Assembly (NCBI RefSeq): GCF_003073045.1
Contig: NC_037596.1
Span: 12,273,950 to 12,337,949, forward strand
Length of the DNA: 64,000 bases
DNA from: Pomacea canaliculata
Taxonomy: Eukaryota; Mollusca; Gastropoda; Architaenioglossa; Ampullariidae
Direction of reading: 5' to 3'
The notes beneath the pieces are model-generated. The model searched no databases. It was not told where the DNA came from and worked only from the letters and a program-made list of their open reading frames with translations. Below are positions 55,034 to 64,000 of this stretch, one piece after another. The position numbers and the translations under genes are program-made. Every line of letters starts with the position of its first letter. Within the stretch, counting starts at the first letter, position 1.

Positions 55034-57009
55034 GTAAGAAGACTACTCATTTGACAAATGATAATGATCAACTTTATTTGTCCCAGTGAGCAATTTGAAC
55101 ATGGGAAGGTGCTATAGCCCATTTGGGTACGTTCACCTGCTTTCTATGACACACTCTCTGTGTCCAGCCATCAGATGCCAGGTCATCTGCCACAGACCTC
55201 ATTCACACCTGCTTTGATGTCAGAAGTGCACGGTTGGCTGGCTTTCGCCCTTCAATCCCCTTCATTTAAATCAAATGTCGGATAAATGCCTGTGCACAGG
55301 GTTATTTTATTTACGTGAGGTTTTTTTGTTTTTTGTTTTTTGTTTTGTTTTGTTTTTTTATTTTTATTTTTTTTGTTGTAGACAATTTTAGTTAAGGGTT
55401 TAAGGGTTTAATTGTGGGCCCTTTTAGTGTCCCACATAACAATCCTAAATAATGATAGCTTAACATAAATAACTAGTATTAGTGTTGCAGTAACAAGGTA
55501 ATTAAGCTATTGACTGCTTTTTGTCCTCCAAGCATGTTTTAATGTCAGCATTTTGCATGATAAACCCTTTGCGCTTTTCTTGAGAAATGTCTGCTACAAC
55601 TCTCTGTCGGTTTCGAATTTTTTTTTAATAAAAATCTGGGGAACGTTAATAACAGTTGTTAACGATGGATAAAAAAGCAGTATTCATTCTTCATTCTTCC
55701 AAATCAATTAACTGGTATCTGTTATGGTGATCCCCCTTTACTGGTCGACGGGAGGAACAAATTGATGCGACAGTTGACAAAGAGCACCATCCACGTGAGG
55801 GCAAAGAAGCATTGCATGAAAAGACCAGGGCATTCCTTCACATTTTCAAGCCACTTTTTCGATCATGGCATTAACCTCCATAATAGGCGACACTGTTTCA
55901 CGGATGCAGTTTGAGATTCCTGGCTGCTTAGTTCCTTCAAGTATACAAGTACAAAGTCGTTAGTTCTACTTTCTCTGTAAGAGATTCATAGCAGCCCCCT
56001 TAGGCACTTGCTCTTGAATTCCTGCATTATTCTGTATATATCAGGAATGTCTCAAATATGTGCAGCGGGATTTTAAAAAATAGTAAGCTTTAACCCTAAG
56101 ACCTTCATTCTACAATTTGGTATACAAATCGTTTTATTGAAGTATTAGACACCAGAAAAAAATAATAAAACGTTGTGACGAAAATCAGTAGCTGCTCGAC
56201 GACAAGACAGATAATATATCTTTCATACAGTACTGATATATTAAAACTAATAAAAATGGTTGAAGAGCAAAGAAGAGAAATAATTAAGCTACATGTTTCA
56301 CTTTTAAATATTTTTGTCTTCCTTCTCAATAGATCCATAATTGACACTCAGTTTCTTTCTCCTCCATCCCGACTTACTTATTTTTGAACAAAGATGTCAG
56401 TTACTAACTCTGACTTTCCATTTATTGTCTTTTCTTCCGATGTTTTCGAAGGTCATATATGAGACGATCCTAGCATCAATCCCGTCTGCTCAGAGTGAAG
56501 TTAGCATCATCATCTGACAGGTCAAACTCAGGTGACTCATCACCATCTGAAGCTTCAAACACTGTCTTGTAACTGGTTGTCCGTTGTCTGACAGGTATAA
56601 CTCTTTTAATTAATACACAATTAAGTCTTACCTCACAACCTTTGTAATTTATAATATTTGACGTGGAGATAGCTGTTTGTCCATATTTTTCAAATGTTTT
56701 TATCATACATCAGAAATGTCTAAGTCTTCTTTTACCTAAACATACGACGCTAATTAACCATTAAGGCTGAAGTACAAGCGCAATTAATTTTTTGATAAAA
56801 AGATTTTACTGTAATTGTAATTTTTTATAAATTTCTCAGCTTAATGTGTGGCCTCATAAAATGGCTAGTGAAAGATTTGCCTCTTAATATCAAACTGATC
56901 TTTGGAAAGTATTTCATCTTTTCTGAAAAATAATATTATTATGATGAAATTAAAAGCCAATTTACAAGTAATATCCATAACAAACTTTTTGTGTTTGTAT
57001 ATATTGCAG
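55034..57009. other. Possible B2 intron 1
   Basis: It includes a GC-richer insert at about 55065-55300 and a T/G-rich run at 55320-55380 that are absent from cassette A, then AT-rich sequence alignable to 25800-26640. No exon found. Confidence 0.4.
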
Positions 57010-57135
57010 GCATTACCACCATGAGCTGTGAAATTAAGAACGAGAAGTGTCCGTTTCAAATACAATGCTTATTTCCCACGGCTGCTGATAAACGACCTTT
57101 TACTCTTTACTTTTATTCTCCCCAGGGACGTCAAG
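57010..57135 (+). CDS. B2 exon: first half of Ig-like domain
   Basis: A 126-base exon after TATATTGCAG, donor CAAG|GTAAGG. MSCEIKNEKCPFQIQCLFPT and RPFTLYFYSPQG are nearly the same as A2. Confidence 0.75.
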
Positions 57136-59986
57136 GTAAGGAATTTGAGAGCCTTGTGCTTCACTGACCATATATGTAATCTTCATCCATGCTTATTAAA
57201 AGAAGAAAGATCAATTAGATCAATACTTTTGATTTCTACGAATAGCTGTAAAACAAATTCTTCTTATAGAGATGAGAAAAAATCCTATAATTAAAGACCT
57301 TCCCAAAATGCTGACAGATATTGCGATCACTTCGTTCACAACATTTATTAATGCCTGGAACACAAAACAACAGCTGGAAAAATACAAATTGAAAGATTGC
57401 TATTGTACTAGTTGTCTGCGCAAATCAGTCTATACTCTACAGTTTGTACTCAGAAATGTGTGATAAAGACTTGCGGGCAGAGCGTGGATTGGATCACAAG
57501 ACATGACGTAGCACGTTAATCACTAAACGTTAATAAGTTATTTTAATTCATATTTTTACTTTTAACTTCTTCCGCAGAACGAGTGCTTGTCTGTGCGTAC
57601 AACGGACACCATGGATGCTATAACAAAAACGGCTTCGAGGCCACACATGAAGGTTATAACAGTGTCACCATCACAGTTCCTGACACATTTGCAACAACCA
57701 AAGGCTCATTTGGCTGCCAGAAAGGAGACATTCCTATGGTTAAAAATTGTTTGTACAATCCTCAAGGTAAGATTTTCTCAAGTTGTAAAATATTGTTTTG
57801 GAACACAGTACTGCAACTTTAAGTGGCTAACAGACTAACACATCAAATGCTAAATAAAGCTTAAAGCTCCTGACAAGTTATTGAAAAATAAATCTATCAG
57901 AAGTTTGTAACAAAATAAGTCCTTAATTTTAATTATTTGTTTTGACAGAATTCAATATAGACCAAAACTTATGCCGGGAATTCGGGAAATTTTTTCCCGT
58001 TTGATACGGTCAGCTTGCATGTGCTTTAAAATCGTAGCACTCAGCGTAACAAAACCATGAAATAAATGAAATTTAAACACAGAACAGAACTCTGATATTC
58101 CATAAAGAATTTCTTGAAAAGAGTAAGATGTTTTAGTGTAAAAATGAGTAAATGTAACATTTTTTGCTATTGTTAATAGTTTTTAGCAGGGTTGTCCATG
58201 GGACATATTTTTCTATCCCATCCCATCCCATGGCAATTTATGCCTGTCCCATCCCATCCCATCCCATGGGACGTTTCCCGTGGTAATAACATTCCTATGG
58301 ACAACACTGCGCATTGCACTCATGTTAACAAAGTCATGGCATAATGAAACTGGAATAAAAAAGTATTTTCCTGTGCTTAAAAAGTCTGACAATGCAAATT
58401 TCAGCGTAAATTTATTTTACAATATCACGTATCGTGGGAAATACAAATGTGTGCTGTCCCATCCCATCCCATCCTATGGGACGTTTCCCATGGGATTCCC
58501 ATGGGATTCCCATTCATATGGACAACACTGGTTTTTAGTCTACAGACAGAAAATATAGTGCTTAATTTTGTTGCTTAAAGTGTTAAATACAAATTTAGTG
58601 AACTATTTACGTTGAATTGTACATTTAACAATAGTTTATGTTGCTGATAAAATTATCAACTGACACTACACATAGTCAAGGTTAGCCATCAGGCCGAAGA
58701 ATATTTAATCCCATACGAGATGAATGTGAGAGTAACATCCCAGGCTCTACCTTGTGATTTGTAATGTTCACACATTCTGATGAACCTTTAGTGGCAACAT
58801 GCATTTTACACATTTAAAATTATAAATTTCTAAAAGCTGCATTTCTAAGTCTAATGCCCTAGGCATAATTGTGGCAGTGTTATCTAAAGAGACTAAAATT
58901 AACTAACGGCGAGCTTTCTTTGAAGTATCTGATATTACTTCCTTCGCTTTGAACTATAATAGTTATCTTTATCTTGTAATTTTTCTTAAAATCATAGATC
59001 AAAAAACTTTCTTGCGCTTGTTGGCCCGTCTATAAATTAAGCATTCCATGAAAAGAATTATGGTAACCTTATTTAAGAAATGGTTCTTTAAATGTTTCTT
59101 AGCTCTAAAGCTTATAGTTTACTTTTAATGTTAAGTTTTAAACTTTTCTTTAAAATGCAAAAGCTTTCTTTTAAATTCCCAATTCTTGTCAAATATCTGC
59201 ACCCAAGAGCGTCTCGACCTGACATTGCCTAAAGTTCTCTCTTTATGAGGTAACAACTATCACTATTTTGCAACAAACAATGGGTATTTTTTCACTGGAC
59301 TAGATTCCGTAGTCAGCTGTCTAAATACGGAAAATTCGTAGCGGGATGCAAGTCTGTGTTGTGTATCTCACCTTTTATTTGCAAGTGGCTTTGCGTATAT
59401 ATTAGAAGGTCTGTGATGACCTTTCCTATCGGGTGGGGACATCTATCCGTATCTACAGTACACACTGATAGCAATGGAACTACGCTCTTGCTCACAATGT
59501 TTTTGATGTTTTGTGATGTGATCTCCAGTGCTATGATGGTTATTAGGGTGAGTTTCATAGCGACACCCCTGCAACTTTCAATAACAAGATAATATTTTGT
59601 ACTTCTCAGGACCTAATATGAAATAGGCAGGGTGTTATAAATATGAAGGGTGTTACATGTGAAAGCCCACCCTTTGTCATGTTGCCTCTAATTTCCTTAG
59701 TAAGATCTGGTACACATCGGACTGCAAGTCCGTTAACAGGAGAACTTTACTACATGGTCATGCCATGTCTGTTCTCTAATAGCAAAAGCATTAACTATGC
59801 AGATATAAAGTACAGAACAAGCATACACAATTACATTTTTTTTTATAGTTTTATACCATTATGTTAAAACCAGTTTTCACTTTCAATGCCAGGATGTAGT
59901 ATTATGTATTATTCAATTATTTTCAGGAATCTGCGATAATATTAGCAGCACTGAATCTGGAACCGCTCTTGAGACGGCTACAGAAG
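57010..59986 (+). CDS. Receptor B2 (partial): paralogue of A2
   Basis: Exons in view: 57010-57135, 57578-57766, 59927-59986, all phase 1 to phase 1. They match the A2 Ig-like domain halves and the stalk exon; the first is one codon shorter. Ig-pattern residues are kept (CPFQIQCLF, VCAYNGHHGC, SVTITVPDTFATTKGSFGCQ). The A2 extra stalk exon is lost here. The membrane and tail exons should lie beyond 64000, because the window ends inside the CR1 fragment that in A2 precedes them. Head to head with B1. N-terminus unresolved, as in A2. Confidence 0.75.
57578..57766 (+). CDS. B2 exon: second half of Ig-like domain
   Basis: A 189-base exon after TTCCGCAG, donor CTCAAG|GTAAGA in phase 1. It encodes ERVLVCAYNGHHGCYNKNGF and ITVPDTFATTKGSFGCQKGD. 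Confidence 0.8.
58188..58530. mobile_element. hAT-type MITE in B2 intron
   Basis: 343 bases with perfect 8-base duplications GTTTTTAG on both sides (58180-58187 and 58531-58538). Ends are CAGGGTTGTCCATGGGACA and the inverse CAGTGTTGTCCATATGAATG. It is packed with TCCCATCCCATCCCATGG repeats. An inner ...ATGGACAACACTG at about 58296-58308 is a second copy of the end, so the element is partly duplicated. Not seen in the A2 intron. Termini and 8-base duplication fit hAT. Confidence 0.85.
59927..59986 (+). CDS. B2 exon: Ser/Thr stalk
   Basis: A 60-base exon after TTTTCAG, donor GAAG|GTAGGT, encoding ICDNISSTESGTALETATE. Equivalent to A2 28808-28867. Confidence 0.75.
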
Positions 59987-60239
59987 GTAGGTATATTTCT
60001 TATGTCTATTGATGGTTTATCCAACACTGCCAAGACAACGAGTTCTTTCTTCACAGCATGACTTCATTATCTGGAAGACTGTTTAAACAATCCAGCTCTG
60101 CTTACACCTTCTTGCTCTTTTCAAAGAAACATTTCTTGAATTATTAAATACATGTACAAGTAAACAGATTAAGCACCATTCACCATTAAACAGATAAATA
60201 GATTGATCGCATCACAGTCTTTATATGTTTATGCGTATT

Positions 60240-60490
60240 AGACGATGTTTACTCATTTGTAACCATGTTCTGCTGTGTCACATCACCGCCTCATCTTCGT
60301 GCTTTGGTTTTCACTAGACTGGGAGTTTGTCTTGCTGTGCAGTGCACTGTGCTTGTCTTTTTAACGGGGAAGCTCGCTGTACAAGTAGACTGTTATTACT
60401 GTACAACACCTTGAGTCCTGCTGATGTCGGAGGAACATGCTATATTAATACACATTATCATCATCATCATCATCATCATTATTATTTTAC
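60240..60490 (+). repeat. SINE/LINE-like interspersed element, B2 intron
   Basis: Homologue of 29130-29360, ending AACATGCTATATTAATACAC and an ATCATCATC / ATTATTATT tail. Present in both cassettes at the same place, so it predates the duplication. Confidence 0.55.
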
Positions 60491-61859
60491 CATCAACATA
60501 CTATATACATATACAAGTGTGTGCAAAGGGACAAGCTCAAAATTAACTGTTCATTAAAAACTGTTCACTACGGTGTAAAACAATACCATAAACAGACATA
60601 GTGTACTGTAGAGTCAAATTAGAATTGTTATTATGACAATTTGTGTGATAAGCTAAAAACACATTTCTCTTGCTCTCTCCCCTATACCCAATACTTTCTT
60701 TACATCATTTATGTGAGTTAACAGTGTGCACAAACATAATAAAAACTTCTAGGTGTGAACACAAGAAAACAAATTAATGTAAAGTATTAAATATGTTTGA
60801 TTTAATAAAATCCTGACTGCTCATGCATACCTGTCACCGTGCACCTGTTCTCTTCATTTTCTATCAAAATACCTCCCAATAATACTTAATAATATTATTA
60901 AATGCATCAATCTGATTTTTGTTTTTGACAAGAACAATGTTTATTCATTTCAAGTTCATATGCAGTTATCAAAGTGTGATTCCTGGAGGAGTAACTTGTG
61001 CTAGCATCATATTTCCTGTGCAACCCTGTGTGAAATTCTTTTTTCTTTCAATTACACCTGCCTAATTTGTTTTGGATTACCTAATAAGTGACTGTTCATG
61101 CAGGATTTAGATGTAAAATTTTTTGTTTCATTTTGATCTCTTATTATTAGTTTAAATTTTTTTCTATCTCGTACACTTATTTTTTATGATTTTTTGAAAT
61201 TGGTAAATTTCCATGCGGACGAGGGGAATGTGTCCTCGTTAAACCCTGCCGTGGAGAAAGAGTTAAAGATTTCTGTTTTTTTAATGGTGCTTAAGCTTAC
61301 AGTTGTTTAGGAGATTTCAAGTTAGAGCAGGCACGCACATACACACACGCCCACACAAACAAGCATGAAATTATCAGCACTTTTTGATACAAAAACATGC
61401 AGGTGATAGTCATTAGTCAATGCTTTGACGTTCCTGTGTAAATTCATGTGATAGACCTAAAACTGACATTGATGGAAATCTCTCTCTCACTTTCTTTACT
61501 TTTATTCAATTCTTACCTTATTCATCTTAAGTATTTTTACAATTATATAACTGTGAACTAAACTGCGTATATTTATAATACAGAACAATAAACATAACAG
61601 CATCAAAGGCTTAATCATGTGAATAGATACAGTCCTAAACAAATCATTTAAACATTTTAATGTCGTAGTTGTCGAGGGTAATACTATGTTAATACCCTTT
61701 CATATGACCATAAAAGTAGAACAAAGATTGCCAATTGCTACAAATAACTATAAAGTTGTATTACTATTCATTATTCTAAATCAGAATATAATGTATTAGT
61801 TAGAAGGAAGGGGTTTTGTATAAAAAGTTATCAATTAAAAAAAATGACTAGCAGGCAAT

Positions 61860-62085
61860 TTGGTGACTCAAACCAACAAAGCCTGGTCTGCACTTATGGT
61901 AGGCTTGGACTGGATTGTCAGTATTAATGATTGTTACTTTTGCAGTTATTGCGCATTTTATGTACCGTTCCATAAATTAAGATGCTGCATGGTATTTAAG
62001 AGAAAGAAGATAAGAGAAAGTAGACACCCTACTCGTTCTCTTGGGCATTTAGGCATTAAAAATGTTTGAAAATAGTTGTGCTAAT
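61860..62085. repeat. Highly conserved intronic block, cassette B
   Basis: Counterpart of 30885-31125, nearly identical over about 220 bases. See the finding on this block. Confidence 0.55.
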
Positions 62086-62242
62086 CTATTTTTTCGATGA
62101 AATTAAAAAGCATTCTATTGTGTTTTATGACTATTGGGCATAATAAATGTTTTTTTCATTCAAGAGATAATACAACTAAGTTAACATATCTTTTCAACCT
62201 ATAACATTTGCTTCTAATTTTAGTGATTGACTAATTGTCTAA

Positions 62243-62363
62243 TATCAGAAATATGGTCGTGAATGCTCTGGATAGCTGTGTGCCTGAGAAGGAGAAGAGC
62301 TGGTATACAGCTGAGTGTTGTCAGCAAAGGACTGGTCAGATAGAGAGTGAGATTGAATTAGAG
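62243..62363 (-). mobile_element. CR1/L2 LINE fragment, 3' part, cassette B
   Basis: Aligns with 31550-31672 of cassette A (minus-strand RT end). Interrupted on its right by the hAT MITE at 62364 and resumes at 63103. Confidence 0.7.
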
Positions 62364-63102
62364 CAGGGATGCACAACCTACGGCCCGCGAAACTTCTGCC
62401 CATAGTGCAGGAAATCGGCATGTTAGTAATAAAAGAAGACCTTAAAAAAACGAAAAAAAGGAAGAAGAAGTATTTATCCCCACGTAGGGGCGTCTCTCAA
62501 TCTTTTTTTCGATGGACGAACATTTCGATTCAGTGCTCCGACTTGGTGTCTCTACGATGCAGTCGGACATTCAGAAGTTGATTTCGGGAAAACAACTTCA
62601 AATATCCCACTAATTACTATATAATTAATGGTAAGTACAAGTTATTTCTAATAAAAATGTATTTTTTTTTCGTATTTTTGCGGTGAAGCGGCCCGTGACA
62701 CGAATGTCGGAAATATATATGGCCCCCAGGCCCAAAAAGGTTGGGCATCACTGGGTTAAATCATTCCAAGGCCCCATGTTTTTGCGAACCAAGGATGTAC
62801 CTTTTAGGTGTCAACATGGAGAACATAAGGTCGATCCAAGGATCCAGGGAATACCTAATACCCAGTGCTCCGACTTGGTGTCTCTACGATGAGGCCGGAC
62901 ATTCAGAAGTTGGTTTCGGGTAAACAACTTGCAATATCCCATTAATTACTACATAATTAATGGTAAGTACAACTTGTTTCTAATAAAAAATGGTATCTGC
63001 TCTATATTTTTTTCCTTTTTGTATTTTTGCGGTGAAGTGGCCCGCGACACGGCTGTCCGAAATGGATATGGCCCGCAGGCCGAAAAAGGTTGGGCATCAC
63101 TG
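62364..63102. mobile_element. hAT-type composite MITE inserted in the CR1 fragment
   Basis: 739 bases with perfect 8-base duplications AATTAGAG (62356-62363 and 63103-63110). Ends are CAGGGATGCACAACCTACGG and the inverse CAGTGATGCCCAACCTTTTT. Cassette A keeps the empty site (AAATTAGAGTAGTTAGTGG near 31666). Inside, a segment of roughly 210 bases (GTGCTCCGACTTGGTGTCTC to the GGCATCACTG end) occurs twice, near 62540-62753 and 62863-63102, with a 105-base piece between them that also lies at 39192-39310. Confidence 0.88.
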
Positions 63103-63339
63103 AATTAGAGTATTAAGCGGTTTCATGTACATGATAAAGAGGATGGGACCAAGTACAGAACCTTTGGGGACCCCTGAGCGTATAGAGGTTGGTGGAGACA
63201 CGCAGCCATCAACTATCACTGAGAGATATGACTGAAACCAGTCAAGTGGGGATCTGAGATGCCATAGAGAGTATTGAGTCTGTGAGTACTGAGTCTATGA
63301 GTGAGATTATTAAGGACTATAGTACCAAAGGCAGTAGAC
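63103..63339 (-). mobile_element. CR1/L2 LINE fragment, continuation
   Basis: Aligns with 31665-31895 of cassette A, including the GSVLGPILF part of the RT on the minus strand. It is broken again at 63340 by a TIR element and touches the window edge after 63988 (TGTCTAACATGG). Confidence 0.75.
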
Positions 63340-63988
63340 AGCCCTGCGTACCGTAACGCGGGCGCTCACTCACGCTCTAGAGAGCCTGTGATACCCTTCG
63401 CCCACCGTGGGCGCCTGTTAAAATGGCGGCTGACAGCGAAGTAGAGAATATAATTTTGTTTATGGGCATATTTGACAACGACGACGAATTAATAGAAGCA
63501 ATCTATTGCAGCGCCAAACAATATACTTTTAGTTGCATTCATTTGGGAACTAAAAGAGGAAAAAGTCCATGAGAATTAAAGATTATGTGGAAAGAACAAT
63601 GCGGTAGTCAAGCATATCACGTAAAAACAAACGACGAGTAGACTTTCTGTTGTTGTCGTCCCGATTCGAAGTTTCAAGGTCGAAGGCAAATTCATCTACC
63701 ATCTCTAGAAAAACATGACGATGAAATCTGAACTTTAAATATCCTTCTTTGTCGTTGCATATATCTATCTATTGCAAAATACTTATTTATTAGAAGATCC
63801 ACCGTGAATATCATCTACACGTCTAAATTTTACAACCATGGCGGCCATCTTTGCGCCCGTGGCGTAGTACCTCTCAAGCAAGTACGCGTGCGCCCGCGTG
63901 CGCTCACTCAACTTTCGCTGCGGTACGGCCCGCCCGTCGTAGGCGCCCGCGTGCGCACGCGTGCGCCCGCGTTGCGGTACGCAGGGCT
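63340..63988. mobile_element. GC-rich TIR element with a 49-residue frame
   Basis: 649 bases with inverted ends AGCCCTGCGTACCGTAACGC continuing GGGCGC (left) and AGCCCTGCGTACCGCAACGC continuing GGGCGC (right, inverted). The ends hold dense GCGCCCGCGTGCGC runs. It is absent at the matching point of the CR1 fragment in cassette A (near 31895). A target duplication could not be fixed. Superfamily unknown; short TIR element of PIF/Harbinger or related type is a guess. Confidence 0.75.
63424..63573 (+). CDS. Short frame inside the TIR element
   Basis: ATG with good context (AAAATGGCGG) followed by 49 codons: MAADSEVENIILFMGIFDND, then DELIEAIYC. Acidic and helical. It looks like the N-terminus of a transposase left in a deletion derivative. 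The rest of the gene is missing. Confidence 0.35.
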
Positions 63989-64000
63989 TGTCTAACATGG

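Noticed and set aside
58200..58510. CCCATCCCATCCCATGG repeats as a CRISPR-like array
   Set aside because: Repeats are adjacent with no spacers, and lie inside a hAT MITE in an animal genome.

Overview
The window is AT-rich animal nuclear DNA: genes are split by long introns with GT..AG borders, and the sequence is full of LINEs, SINE-like tails, MITEs and decayed DNA transposons. The style of the genes (invertebrate Ig-like single-pass receptors, RTE and CR1/L2 LINEs, Harbinger, hAT and piggyBac remnants) suggests a lophotrochozoan, most likely a mollusc. That assignment is inference. No bacterial, organellar, CRISPR or RNA gene was recognised.

The core is a cassette present twice. Each copy holds two divergently transcribed genes for single-pass membrane proteins with Ig-like ectodomains. 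Cassette A has receptor A1 (minus strand, ten exons, 22180 down to 8949, about 549 residues) and receptor A2 (plus strand, 26642 to 35577). Cassette B has receptor B1 (minus, 52227 down to at least 45572, with decayed 3' exons near 40840-40340) and receptor B2 (plus, from 57010, running off the right edge). Intron phases agree through all of A1 and through A2 from its second exon onward, and homologous exons share lengths, which is strong support without transcripts.

A1 has a signal peptide, three extracellular modules, a membrane helix and a cytoplasmic tail. The tail's last exon carries a consensus ITIM (LIYGDL) and, 23 residues later, a consensus ITSM (TEYADI), the layout of vertebrate inhibitory receptors. 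In B1 the matching exon is decayed: the ITIM tyrosine codon reads Asn, one base is missing, and an upstream exon has an in-frame stop. A2 and B2 have one Ig-like domain, a Ser/Thr-rich stalk and, in A2, a membrane helix and short acidic tail. The head-to-head layout, signalling tail, tail loss in one paralogue and a variable segment between near-identical flanks fit a candidate immune or self-recognition receptor cluster. Function is inferred, not shown.

Layout: 1-2000 a possible terminal exon and unassigned sequence; 2000-8800 two diverged tandem units, the second split by a broken RTE LINE (5017-8100); 8949-22180 A1, with a piggyBac wreck in intron 1; 22181-26641 the intergenic region of cassette A with repeated modules; 26642-35577 A2, with a CR1/L2 fragment in an intron; 35600-40330 a GC-rich repeat insert and dispersed repeats; 40340-52227 B1, with a 3.4 kb PIF/Harbinger-like element (41418-44864) in its 3' part; 52228-57009 the intergenic region of cassette B; 57010 to the end B2, with two hAT MITEs and a GC-rich TIR element. 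Several insertions are in only one cassette with the empty site readable in the other, so they post-date the duplication.
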